This document shows positions 34,700 to 43,093 of a stretch of 64,000 bases of DNA, in pieces. Positions within the stretch are counted from its first letter, which is position 1. Every line of letters begins with the position of its first letter. The notes under the pieces are model-generated. The model worked only from the letters and a program-made list of their open reading frames with translations, was not told the origin of the DNA and did not search any database. Source of the DNA: an uncultured Verrucomicrobia subdivision 3 bacterium (GTDB lineage Bacteria > Verrucomicrobiota > Verrucomicrobiia > Limisphaerales > DASXHY01). The position numbers and the translations under genes are program-made. The DNA lies in NCBI GenBank assembly GCA_937890005.1, contig CALBZA010000074.1:4651-68650 (forward strand), read 5' to 3'.

Positions 34700-35359
34700 A
34701 TGACGAAGGTCGCAATCGTAGAAGATAACGCCACACTGCGGGAATATCTGCAGAACCTGATCAACAGCACGCCGGGGCTTCGCTGCGTCACATCATGCTC
34801 GTCCGCCGAGGATGCGATCATTCGGATTCCGGAGGAAAAACCCGATGTTGTTCTGATGGACATCCACCTTCCGGGAGAATCAGGAATCGCCTGCACGGCG
34901 CGCCTGAGGCAGAAAGTGCCGAACATCCAGGTGATCATGCTGACGGTGTACAAGGACATCAAAATGATCTTTCAGGCGCTCAAGGCGGGTGCGTGCGGTT
35001 ACGTACTGAAGCGTTCTGACGAGAAGGACATTCTCGCGGCGATCTCGGAAGTCCGTGCGGGCGGCGCGCCGATGACCAGCGAGATTGCGCGTATGGTGGT
35101 GCGTTCCTTCATGGAGGAGCCGTCGGAGGAAGCCTCCCCCACGGCGCAGCTTTCGGCGCGTGAACAAGAGATTCTGGCGCTCCTGGCGCAAGGGCTTTCA
35201 AACAAGGAAATCGGCACCCAACTCCACATCAGCTTCGGCACCGTCCGAACGCACCTCATGCACATCTACGAGAAGTTGCACGTGCGGTGCCGGACCGAGG
35301 CCGCCGCCAAATATCTTCGCGCCAATCCTGTCGTGCGCGGAAATCTCCCCACCGCCTGA
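34700..35359 (+). CDS. NarL/FixJ-family response regulator
   Basis: A 219-aa two-domain regulator. ATG 34700 (MTKVAIVEDNATL) gives the usual compact start; an ATG at 34661 would add 13 residues. Receiver: acidic pair in VEDN, phosphoacceptor Asp in VVLMDIHLPGESG, Thr in VIMLTVYKD, Lys in GYVLKRSDEKDI. Output: LuxR-type helix-turn-helix SAREQEILALLAQGLSNKEI and HISFGTVRTHLMHIYEKL at about 150-205. No kinase adjoins it. It diverges from the AraC gene across a motif pair that may control both. Confidence 0.88.
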   Translation: MTKVAIVEDNATLREYLQNLINSTPGLRCVTSCSSAEDAIIRIPEEKPDVVLMDIHLPGESGIACTARLRQKVPNIQVIMLTVYKDIKMIFQALKAGACGYVLKRSDEKDILAAISEVRAGGAPMTSEIARMVVRSFMEEPSEEASPTAQLSAREQEILALLAQGLSNKEIGTQLHISFGTVRTHLMHIYEKLHVRCRTEAAAKYLRANPVVRGNLPTA

Positions 35360-35499
35360 TCGGATCGCGAGCCAGTTGCAAACTTCAGCAGTTCCCTTCG
35401 CGGGTGAATTGTCCGAAGCGCATCAAGCCTTGCAGCCGCTTTTCTTCAGCTCACAGCAGTTCCGAAATCCCTGATCTCCACACCAACTTGGGGGCGCCT

Positions 35500-36633
35500 T
35501 CAGACTTTCGCGCGAAGATCGGCGACGCATTCGACATGTTGCGTTTGGGGGAACATGTCGAGCGGAACCACGCGGCGGAGCTCAAAGGCGCCATCCGCGC
35601 AGAGAATGCCGAGGTCACGCGCCATGGTGGCGGGGTGACACGACACGTAGATCAATTGCGCCGGTTTCTGTTCGCGCAGGAGCTGAAGCGTTTCCGGCCA
35701 GCAACCTTTCCTCGGCGGATCGAGCAACACCGTCGTCGCTTCCGGCGAGAAACGATTCAGAATTTCCGGAAGGATGCGTTCCACCGCGCCGGTCACAAAC
35801 TCGCCGTTTGTGATGGATCGTGTCTCGGCATTTCGTCGTGCCGCCTTGATTGCCATCTGGTCGTACTCGACTCCGATGAACGACTCCACGGAACCCGCCA
35901 GTTCGATTCCGAAAAAGCCCACGCCGCAGAACAGATCGATCAAATGTTTGGATCCGCGGTCCTTCAAAAATTCGCGGACAGTTTCCACCAGGCCGGGCAG
36001 CAGGAAGAAATTGTTCTGAAAGAACGAGTCGCGCGGAACTTCCCAACCTTCAGGCGGGAGGCGAAGAACGACTTTGATGCCGCCCTTCGGAGGCGGGTTC
36101 GCGCGGACTTCCCGAATCTGGTCGCTGACGGCAGGTTCGGCGATTTTGCATTCGACGATGTCTTCGACCAAACCGCAGTCCCAGCGGACGAAACCGATGT
36201 TCAATTTCTGTTCGGGCTTGTTCCACTGGCTGCGGATCATGATGCGGTTGCGATAACCGTACGGTTGAGGGCAGGGGACGACCGGCGCGACCACCTCCCT
36301 GGAGATTTTGCCGACGCGCTCGAATATGTCGGCGATCTGTTTCTGTTTGATGCGGAGCTGTTCGGCGTAGCTCATGTGCTGATACTGGCATCCGCCGCAG
36401 GCCTGGAAATACTGGCAGGGCGCGTCCACTCGCTCAGGCGATGCCTCCACCACGCGAACGAGTTTCGCGCGGGCGAAGTTTTTCTTCAGCTCAGTGATTT
36501 CCGCTTCCACCGTCTCGCCGATGATGACGAACGGTACGAAGACGACCAGTTCATCGATTCGTCCGACACCTTCGCCTCCGAACGCGATGTCGGAGATTTT
36601 CAAAGTCACAACACTTCCAGGAGCAATAGTCAC
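35500..36633 (-). CDS. RlmD/TrmA-type 23S rRNA (uracil-5-)-methyltransferase
   Basis: A 377-aa SAM-dependent RNA methyltransferase. An N-terminal TRAM domain (1-60) is followed by an Fe-S site of Cys73, Cys79, Cys82 and Cys162 (APCQYFQACGGCQYQ ... VECKI). SAM-binding motif DLFCGVGFFGIEL, DPPRKGC, the catalytic-Cys region IYVSCHPATMARDL and DMFPQTQHVECV complete the family set. It methylates a uracil C5 in rRNA; choice between positions 1939 (RlmD) and 747 (RlmC) cannot be decided here. Monocistronic, convergent with the NarL-type gene. Confidence 0.87.
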   Translation of the reverse strand: MTIAPGSVVTLKISDIAFGGEGVGRIDELVVFVPFVIIGETVEAEITELKKNFARAKLVRVVEASPERVDAPCQYFQACGGCQYQHMSYAEQLRIKQKQIADIFERVGKISREVVAPVVPCPQPYGYRNRIMIRSQWNKPEQKLNIGFVRWDCGLVEDIVECKIAEPAVSDQIREVRANPPPKGGIKVVLRLPPEGWEVPRDSFFQNNFFLLPGLVETVREFLKDRGSKHLIDLFCGVGFFGIELAGSVESFIGVEYDQMAIKAARRNAETRSITNGEFVTGAVERILPEILNRFSPEATTVLLDPPRKGCWPETLQLLREQKPAQLIYVSCHPATMARDLGILCADGAFELRRVVPLDMFPQTQHVECVADLRAKV

Positions 36634-36728
36634 GAGCCTAGCTTAAAAATGAGCGGCGCGAGGAAAAGAAATTTGTTCGATTCGGAGCGATTCTGTTTTG
36701 AAATGCGCTGAATCGAATGTGAGCCGGT

Positions 36729-37775
36729 TCAATGTTCGTGCCCGTGTCCGTGGCTCGACTGTTCGTAATGTTTCTTCAACAGGTCTTCGCCGAAGTCATT
36801 TTCCAAATCGCGCCAGACGGTGTGGATGTGATTCGCGCGATTCTGCGTGTTGTCGTATTCCAGGAGAAATGTCGGACCCTGAACGCGGTAATAATGGCCG
36901 TGTCCGCGTTCGACCGGTCCGGCCCATGCGAATGAAATGTTTTCGAACCCGGCCGCTTCGATCTTCTTAAAGTCAGTCTCGGCAACTTCGGTTCGAAAAC
37001 GGAACAGATATTCGCGGATCAGTTTTCTGAGAAGCTCCTTCTGCGAATCGGTGAAATCTCGGGCGCTGATTCCAAGTGGATCCAGTCGCTTCGCCTGACG
37101 GGCGTTGCCGGTGATGATCTCGCGGGGCGCTGTTGCGGAGAAAATGGCAAGCTTTCGCTGTTGATCGGAAAGCGCGCTGATCAGTTCGCGGCCAAGATCT
37201 TCCTCAGCACCGAGAACGCGAAGACCCTTGTGTGGCCCGCGCGGAACTTCGGCTGGATTCGATCCAAAAAACGAAGGACTCACCGCGAGCACTTCATTGC
37301 TGCTGACGGTGAAGTTGACGGAGAGATGATGTCCCTCGACGCGCCAGCCCCAAGGAGATTTCTGCGGATCACCGAAGATCGTGACGTAATAAAGTCCGGA
37401 GTCGCGCCAGGCCGCTTGATTTTCCATTTCGCGCAGGACCTGTTCGATCACGTAGATGATGTTCGTGGCCTTCGTGTAACCTTGCGCGCTCAATCCTGTT
37501 CGCAGGAGTGTGCGTGCGAGTTCCTGTTGTTCCGGCTTCAGTTCCTTAAGCGGAATGCCTCGACGCGACTTGGGCACGAAGTCCCAGTTGAAACGTTCGT
37601 TGCTGCTGAATTCGATCAGCGCCTTCGCCTTTTGAGCCGAATCCAAACCCGAGACAAACGCCTGCGCCGCATCAGCCATTTCCTGCGCGGGCGGAGTGGC
37701 GAAGGAAGAACAAGGCGCGACGAGAAGGAGCAGCCACAGCGCAAATCGAAATGCCGGAGCGGGCAGGGGATTCAT
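36729..37775 (-). CDS. DUF3500 family exported protein with His-rich tail
   Basis: A 348-aa protein from ATG 37775. A signal peptide (FALWLLLLVAPCSSFA) is followed by a helical and strand-mixed body matching DUF3500: WDFVPKSRRGIPLKELKPEQ, YYVTIFGDP, WGWRVEGHHLSVNFT, PSFFGSNPAEV, FAWAGPVERGHGHYYRVQG, FLLEYDNTQNRANHIHTVWR. It ends in a metal-binding-looking HGHGHEH tail. DUF3500 members are exported, of unknown function; conserved His (GHHLS, HGHYYR, NHIH) suggest metal binding. It diverges from the YmdB-type gene with a 90-base gap. Confidence 0.82.
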   Translation of the reverse strand: MNPLPAPAFRFALWLLLLVAPCSSFATPPAQEMADAAQAFVSGLDSAQKAKALIEFSSNERFNWDFVPKSRRGIPLKELKPEQQELARTLLRTGLSAQGYTKATNIIYVIEQVLREMENQAAWRDSGLYYVTIFGDPQKSPWGWRVEGHHLSVNFTVSSNEVLAVSPSFFGSNPAEVPRGPHKGLRVLGAEEDLGRELISALSDQQRKLAIFSATAPREIITGNARQAKRLDPLGISARDFTDSQKELLRKLIREYLFRFRTEVAETDFKKIEAAGFENISFAWAGPVERGHGHYYRVQGPTFLLEYDNTQNRANHIHTVWRDLENDFGEDLLKKHYEQSSHGHGHEH

Positions 37776-37864
37776 GGCGTAAGCCAATCACGCAGCGCAT
37801 CAAACGCAATGCAATTCTCCGCGAAACCGCTTGCCGCAAAGATGCCCGCCGGTAGTGTGTCGGC

Positions 37865-38671
37865 GTGAAGCTGCTTTTCATTGGTGACATCGTGGGCAAT
37901 CCCGGCCGGCGCGCCGTGAAGGAACTGGTTCCGAAGCTGCGCCAGGAGCACGGAATCGATTTCGTCATCGCCAATGGCGAGAACTCCGCGGGCGGTTCGG
38001 GAATCACGGTTCGCACCGCTGCCGAAATTTTTTCTGCCGGCGTCGATGTGATCACGAGCGGCGATCATCTTTGGGATCAAAAGGAAGTCACCGAGCTGCT
38101 GAACAACGAACCGCGTTTCCTTCGTCCGCTCAATTACCCCGCCGGAACTCCCGGGCGCGGCAGCGGCATCTTTGAAATCCCCAATCCGCAATCCGCAATC
38201 CGCAATTCAATCGCCATCATGAATGTCCAGGGCCGAACCTTCATGGCCGACCTGGAAAATCCGTTTCATGCGATTCGTCACGAAGTGGAACGCGTGCGTC
38301 AACAAACGCCCGTCATCTTTGTTGATGTTCATGCCGAGGCGACTTCGGAGAAGATCGCGCTCGCGCGCATGCTGGATGGGCAGGTGAGTGTGGTGATTGG
38401 AACGCACACGCATGTGCAGACGGCGGACGAACAGATTTTTCCGGCCGGCACGGCTTATCTCACGGACGCCGGTTTCACCGGTCCGCAGGAGAGTGTTCTT
38501 GGCCGTGAAATTCAGCCCGTGATCCAGCGATTTCTCACGAACATGCCGCAGCGATTTGAAGTGGCGAAGGAGCGTGTGATGCTGAATGGCGCGATTGTGG
38601 AGATCGATCATCAAACTGGAAAAGCGCGTCAGATAGTCCGTGTGTCAGAACTTCTGAACCCCGTTAACTGA
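37865..38671 (+). CDS. YmdB-type metallophosphoesterase (TIGR00282 family)
   Basis: A 268-aa protein starting at GTG 37865 (KLLFIGDIVGNPGRRAVKE). Metal ligands are visible in FIGDIVG, VIANGENSAGG, TSGDHLWDQ, FVDVHAEATSEK and VIGTHTHVQTAD, the set of the YmdB phosphodiesterases (2',3'-cyclic nucleotide type in Bacillus). Residues about 104-115 (IPNPQSAIRNS) are coded by a tandem heptad repeat (38176-38207) inserted in frame between two strands, where the family usually has a short turn. xseA starts one base after its stop, so the two are cotranscribed. Confidence 0.87.
   Translation: MKLLFIGDIVGNPGRRAVKELVPKLRQEHGIDFVIANGENSAGGSGITVRTAAEIFSAGVDVITSGDHLWDQKEVTELLNNEPRFLRPLNYPAGTPGRGSGIFEIPNPQSAIRNSIAIMNVQGRTFMADLENPFHAIRHEVERVRQQTPVIFVDVHAEATSEKIALARMLDGQVSVVIGTHTHVQTADEQIFPAGTAYLTDAGFTGPQESVLGREIQPVIQRFLTNMPQRFEVAKERVMLNGAIVEIDHQTGKARQIVRVSELLNPVN
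38176..38207 (+). repeat. Heptad AATCCGC tandem run inside a coding sequence
   Basis: AATCCCC, AATCCGC, AATCCGC, AATCCGC, AATTC in a row. The frame stays open, coding an extra Asn-Pro-Gln-Ser-Ala-Ile-Arg-Asn-like loop in the YmdB homologue. Confidence 0.75.
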
Positions 38672-38672
38672 A

Positions 38673-40157
38673 ATGCCGCGCCAGACAAAATCCCAATGGG
38701 AATTCGGGGAACTGTTTCCGCCGGAGCCAAAAGCGCCGGAGCGGAAGGTGATGTCCGTTGCCGAACTGACGAGCAACATCCGCCGAACTTTGGAAAAACA
38801 GATCGGACTTGTCTGGGTCACAGGTGAAGTGACCAACCTGCGATTCCAGAGTTCCGGACACATTTATTTCACGCTCAAGGACGCCAGCGCGCAGTTGAGT
38901 TGTGTGCTGTTCCGTGGCGAGACGGTGGCGCATCGGGAATTGCTTCAGGACGGACAGAAACTTTTGCTGCAGGGCGACATCACGGTTTACGAAGCGCGCG
39001 GGCAGTATCAGATGATTGTGCGTGCCGTGGAGCTTCAGGGAATCGGCGCGTTGCAAATAGCGTTCGAGAAACTGAAACAAAAGCTCGCGGCGGAAGGACT
39101 GTTCGCGCAGGAACGGAAACGTCCGTTGCCGCGTTACCCGCAACGCATCGGATTGGTGACATCGCCGACCGGTGCTGCGATTCGCGACGTTCTTCATGTC
39201 ATTCAACGGCGAAATCCGAGTCTGGAAATCATCCTGGCGCCCTGTCGCGTGCAGGGGGATGGCGCCGCGCGGGAGATAGCGGCGGCGATTCGGATGCTGA
39301 ATGCGTGGAAGGACGTGAGCGAGAAAGTGGGTGAGCCTGTAAGTGGGAATACATCTAAACCTCCGCTCCACCCACTCACCGACTCACCCACTCACAGCCT
39401 GGATTTGATCCTCATCACCCGCGGCGGCGGCAGCCTTGAAGATCTCTGGGCATTCAACGAGGAAGTGGTCGCTCGCGCCATTTTCGAATCGGCCATTCCC
39501 GTCGTTTCAGCCGTGGGCCATGAAATCGATTTCACGATCAGCGATTTCGTGGCGGACGTTCGCGCGGCGACACCAAGCGCGGCGGCGGAAATCATTACCG
39601 AAGGCGTTTTCTCCAGCTGCGCGTTTGTGGCGGATGCGGCGCGGCGGATTCGTCAGCTGGCAGACCAGCAATTGGAGGACAAACGTTACGAGCTGTTGCA
39701 GCTGATGCATCGGTTGGCCCGGGTGCATCCGCGGCGAAAATTCAATGAATGGCTTCAACGCCTCGATGATTTGCAGGCCAGCCTTCAACGCTGCACAAGG
39801 ACAGGTGTGCGGCAGCAAAGGGTGGAGTTGCGGAATCTTTCCAACCGGCTGCTGCGGGTTCGCCCATCGCAGCTGCTCCGGCAGCGTCGTGAGTTGTTCG
39901 AGCAGGAGTGGAATCGGCTGAACGAACAGATGCGTCATCAGCTTCGCGAACGAAAGGCGGCCTTCGAAACGCTTCGAACCCGTCTGAGACTGCTCGGGCC
40001 GGAACAGGTGCTTGCCCGCGGTTATTCGATCACGATGGACGCCGCGAGCGGCCGGGTGCTCCGAAATGCGAACGAGATTCGCGCCGGACAGGAGTTGAAA
40101 ACGCGCCTGAAGACCGGCGAGATCATCAGCCAGGCGAAAGCCCAGGAGGCTTCGTAG
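38673..40157 (+). CDS. xseA: Exodeoxyribonuclease VII large subunit
   Basis: A 494-aa subunit of the ATP-independent single-strand exonuclease. An N-terminal OB-fold (SVAELTSNIRRTLEKQIGLV, FQSSGHIYFTLKDASAQLSC), catalytic domain (RYPQRIGLVTSPTGAAIRDV, ILITRGGGSLEDLWAFNEE, AIPVVSAVGHEIDFTISDFVAD, RAATPSAAAEI) and C-terminal coiled-coil (QLRERKAAFETLRTRLRLL, ARGYSI) are complete. Residues about 215-242, just before the GGGS motif, are extra and are coded by an inverted pair of 8-base word runs (39315-39398). Starts one base after the YmdB-type gene; xseB follows 518 bases later. Confidence 0.95.
   Translation: MPRQTKSQWEFGELFPPEPKAPERKVMSVAELTSNIRRTLEKQIGLVWVTGEVTNLRFQSSGHIYFTLKDASAQLSCVLFRGETVAHRELLQDGQKLLLQGDITVYEARGQYQMIVRAVELQGIGALQIAFEKLKQKLAAEGLFAQERKRPLPRYPQRIGLVTSPTGAAIRDVLHVIQRRNPSLEIILAPCRVQGDGAAREIAAAIRMLNAWKDVSEKVGEPVSGNTSKPPLHPLTDSPTHSLDLILITRGGGSLEDLWAFNEEVVARAIFESAIPVVSAVGHEIDFTISDFVADVRAATPSAAAEIITEGVFSSCAFVADAARRIRQLADQQLEDKRYELLQLMHRLARVHPRRKFNEWLQRLDDLQASLQRCTRTGVRQQRVELRNLSNRLLRVRPSQLLRQRRELFEQEWNRLNEQMRHQLRERKAAFETLRTRLRLLGPEQVLARGYSITMDAASGRVLRNANEIRAGQELKTRLKTGEIISQAKAQEAS
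39315..39398 (+). repeat. 8-bp word repeat, inverted pair inserted in xseA
   Basis: Left run GTGAGCGAGAAAGTGGGTGA... (39315-39347), right run CACCCACTCACCGACTCACC... (39368-39398) on the opposite strand, separated by 20 bases. The insertion is in frame and adds roughly 22-28 residues to XseA. A lone run of the same family is at 13835-13857. Confidence 0.75.
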
Positions 40158-40279
40158 GACTGAGGCTTCGAGGGGAAAGAGGAGTCGTTTTCCGCTGCGC
40201 CGTTGATCAAATCATTTGTCCCGGATCAATAGACTGAAAACCCGGACGCAAAGAGACTCGGGGAAAAGTCCACTGTCGA

Positions 40280-40430
40280 TCAAAACCACCAGTGAGCCCG
40301 GTTGGCGGGATCTACGAAGCGCATTCCCATTTGATCGAAATTTCGCCATGCAACATGGCCGTCGAGAAACAGGATGTTGCCGCCCGCGGCGCGCTGCCCC
40401 TGCAGGGCAACAATAAAACGGGAAACAACC
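40280..40430 (-). pseudogene. Remnant of an H-X9-DG prepilin-like protein (C-terminal piece)
   Basis: Read leftward, the frame gives RFIVALQGQRAAGGNILFLD then GHVAWRNFDQMGMRF and ends in an aromatic ANRAHWWF followed by a stop at 40280. This is the closing segment of the H-X9-DG pseudopilin family: LFLDGHVAW and an aromatic end are typical. The expected histidine ten residues before DG reads Arg. No prepilin leader or stalk exists upstream; the frame before it is unrelated and short. I call it a decayed gene end in the 518-base spacer between xseA and xseB. The rest of that spacer shows nothing. Confidence 0.6.
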
Positions 40431-40675
40431 CGGGAATTTTGACGCAGCTCGAAATGAAATGCGCCGGACGTTTGAAACTTTGGATTCTTTGGAGCAAATG
40501 GAGCACGGCGCTTGGAAGACCAGCCGCCACGAACGAACTTTTGATTCACGCCTCAAGACATTTTTGTGAAATCACTCTTTCGTTGGATGAAGTCCCTGGA
40601 TTGGAACATCGTTGTGTTCTCGAAATCCCCGGTCTTATGCTGGACTCGCGCAATCGTTTAACCTAGATTTTGCCC

Positions 40676-40945
40676 ATGTCGAAATCTGCCAGGCCCGGTG
40701 ACGCGGCCAAGAACGGCAATGTCCCATTTGAAGAAGCGATGAAGAAGCTCGAGTCCATTGTGGAGTCGATGGAATCGGAGGAGCTTCCGCTGGAGACCTT
40801 GCTGGCGCGTTACGAAGAGGGCACGAAGCTGGCGCAGGTTTGCCAGGCGAAACTGGCCGAGGCGGACCTGAAGATTCAACAACTCGAAAAGAGTGCGGCG
40901 GGCGAACTGACGCTCAAGCCGTTCGAAACAGAAGCAGAAAACTAA
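40676..40945 (+). CDS. xseB: Exodeoxyribonuclease VII small subunit
   Basis: An 89-aa protein from ATG 40676 (MSKSARPGDAAKNG). The conserved core VPFEEAMKKLESIVESMESE and LPLETLLARYEEGTKLAQVC is a two-helix coiled coil that packs several copies around the XseA C-terminus. It is separated from xseA by a spacer with a pseudogene, but leads directly (78 bases) into dxs; an xseB-dxs neighbourhood is common in bacteria. Confidence 0.93.
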   Translation: MSKSARPGDAAKNGNVPFEEAMKKLESIVESMESEELPLETLLARYEEGTKLAQVCQAKLAEADLKIQQLEKSAAGELTLKPFETEAEN

Positions 40946-41023
40946 AGGTCGAATCGATCAACTGCTCAAATGGGAGACGAGGTCGTTCCCCGGTTTGAGC
41001 GGTTTTCAGTTTGGCCCAAATCT

Positions 41024-43009
41024 ATGAGCCGATACCTGGAAATGGTGGATAATCCGAAGAACGTCAAAAGCCTGACGCTCGACCAGCTCCGCCAACTCGC
41101 CGAAGAAATCCGCTACGAATTGATCACCGTTCTCGCGAAGAACGGCGGCCATCTCGGGCCGAACCTCGGCGTCGTCGAACTCACGCTCGCGCTGCATCAC
41201 GTGTTCAGCACGCCCAGGGACAAGTTCGTCTGGGACGTCAGCCACCAGGTTTACGTGCACAAGCTGCTTACCGGCCGCCGGGACCGTTTTCACACGATCC
41301 GCACCACGAACGGCCTGAATGGTTTTGCGCTCCGGAGCGAAAGCGAGCACGACTGTTACGGCGCAGGCCACGCCGGCACGGCATTGTCCGCCGCGCTCGG
41401 CATGTGCGCCGCCCGCGACAAGAAGGGCAGCGACGAGAACGTGGTCTGCATCTTCGGCGATGCGGCGCTCACCAACGGCATTTCGTTCGAGGCGCTGAAC
41501 AACATTTCCCACACGACGAAACGCTTCATCGGCATTCTCAACGACAACGAATGGAGCATCGCGAAAAACGTCGGTGCCATCGCGACGTATCTCAACAAGC
41601 TGATCACCAATCCGTCCTACAACAAGGTCGCGAAGGATTTTCAAAACTTTCTCCGCCGCCTTCCGAAGGGTGAAATCGCCCTCAAACTCGCCCACAAGGC
41701 CGAGGAGGGACTCAAGGGTGCGATCAATGAGGTCGGCCTTCGCCAGACCGGCAGCGCGCTCGATGCGGATGGACGCGGCGGTTACGGCAGCGCGGTGTTG
41801 TTCGAGGAAATGGGCGTCCGGTATCTCGGTCCGATCGACGGCCATGACCTTCCGTTGCTGATCAGCACGCTGGAATTTGCGAAAACCTGCGATCAACCGA
41901 TCGTCATTCACATCCTCACGAAGAAGGGGAAGGGCTACGATGCGGCGATCAAATCGCCTGAGAAGTTCCATGGCACCGGCCCGTATGACATCAAGACCGG
42001 TGATTCACCTCCCACGAAGTCCGGCACGCCGCCCAATTATCAGGACGTGATGGGCCAGACGCTGGTGAAGTTGTGCCAGAAAAACAGCACGCTGGTGGGC
42101 ATTACCGCAGCGATGCCGAGTGGCACGGGACTCAAGCATCTGGAGAAGGCTTTGCCGGATCGTTACTACGATGTCGGCATTGCGGAGGAACACGGCGTGA
42201 TTTTCGCCGCGGGCATGGCGACGATGGGATTGCATCCGGTTGTGGCGATCTATTCGAGCTTCCTTCAACGCGCCTACGACTGCATTCATCACGACGTCTG
42301 CCTGCAGGATCTGCCGGTGATTTTCTGCATGGATCGCGCGGGTCTTTCAGCCAATGACGGTCCGACGCACCACGGTGTGTTCGACATCGCCTATCTGCGC
42401 TGTCTCCCGAACGTCACGGCCATGGCGCCGAAGGATGAAGATGAACTCGCGGACATGATGTTCACCGCGACGCATCATCCGCACCCGACGTTCATCCGTT
42501 ATCCGCGTGGCGCGGCGGAAGGCGTTCCGATCAAGGATCAGCCCCGGCTGCTGGAAATCGGCAAGGCCGAAGTGCTGCAGAATTTCTCCAACAACGGAAA
42601 GCGCAAGGTCGCGTTGTTCGGCCTCGGACCGATGTGCGCCATCGCGCGTAAAGCGGCGACGCAGCTCACGGCGGAAGGATTCGACGTGGCGCTCGTCAAT
42701 CCGCGATTCACCAAGCCGATCGACGCCGGAACGCATGAATTTTTCGGCAAGGCGGCGGACGTCGTCGTGACGCTGGAAGATCATGTCCTGATGGGCGGCT
42801 ACGGTTCGGCGGTGCTGGAGCTTTACAGCGAGAAGGCTGTGACGACGCCGGTGATTCGAATTGGCTGGCCCGACCAGTTCATCGAACACGCGACCACACA
42901 GGACGAACTGCGTCGCAAGTATGGCCTTTCCGTCGAGAACACGGTGGCCAAGGTCAAAGCGCATTTTGGCGAAGCGTCTGCCGTTTCCAATCTGATCGAA
43001 GTGGCCTGA
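41024..43009 (+). CDS. dxs: 1-deoxy-D-xylulose-5-phosphate synthase
   Basis: A 661-aa thiamine diphosphate enzyme making DXP from pyruvate and glyceraldehyde 3-phosphate, first step of the MEP isoprenoid route. ATG 41024 (MSRYLEMVDNPKNVKSLTLD) matches the family start; an ATG at 40970 would add 18 residues. Seen: HLGPNLGVVELTLALHHVF, VWDVSHQVYVHKLLTGR, GAGHAGTALSAALG, the TPP/Mg motif FGDAALTNGISFEALNNI, GPIDGHDL, TKKGKGY, AEEHGVIFAAGMA, CMDRAGLSANDGPTHHG and TLEDHVLMGGYGSAVLE. It probably shares a transcript with xseB and ends at a strong terminator. Confidence 0.95.
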   Translation: MSRYLEMVDNPKNVKSLTLDQLRQLAEEIRYELITVLAKNGGHLGPNLGVVELTLALHHVFSTPRDKFVWDVSHQVYVHKLLTGRRDRFHTIRTTNGLNGFALRSESEHDCYGAGHAGTALSAALGMCAARDKKGSDENVVCIFGDAALTNGISFEALNNISHTTKRFIGILNDNEWSIAKNVGAIATYLNKLITNPSYNKVAKDFQNFLRRLPKGEIALKLAHKAEEGLKGAINEVGLRQTGSALDADGRGGYGSAVLFEEMGVRYLGPIDGHDLPLLISTLEFAKTCDQPIVIHILTKKGKGYDAAIKSPEKFHGTGPYDIKTGDSPPTKSGTPPNYQDVMGQTLVKLCQKNSTLVGITAAMPSGTGLKHLEKALPDRYYDVGIAEEHGVIFAAGMATMGLHPVVAIYSSFLQRAYDCIHHDVCLQDLPVIFCMDRAGLSANDGPTHHGVFDIAYLRCLPNVTAMAPKDEDELADMMFTATHHPHPTFIRYPRGAAEGVPIKDQPRLLEIGKAEVLQNFSNNGKRKVALFGLGPMCAIARKAATQLTAEGFDVALVNPRFTKPIDAGTHEFFGKAADVVVTLEDHVLMGGYGSAVLELYSEKAVTTPVIRIGWPDQFIEHATTQDELRRKYGLSVENTVAKVKAHFGEASAVSNLIEVA

Positions 43010-43041
43010 TGTAACTTCGCGAACAGAATCAAGCGTCTTGC

Positions 43042-43073
43042 AGGAGGGCAGTCGAAAGGCTGTCCTCCTTTTT
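43042..43073 (+). terminator. Rho-independent terminator after dxs
   Basis: AGGAGGGCAG (43042-43051) pairs with CTGTCCTCCT (43060-43069; one G-U), 8-base loop, then a T run to 43073. Confidence 0.9.
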
Positions 43074-43093
43074 CATCTCTGCTGAATGGATTT

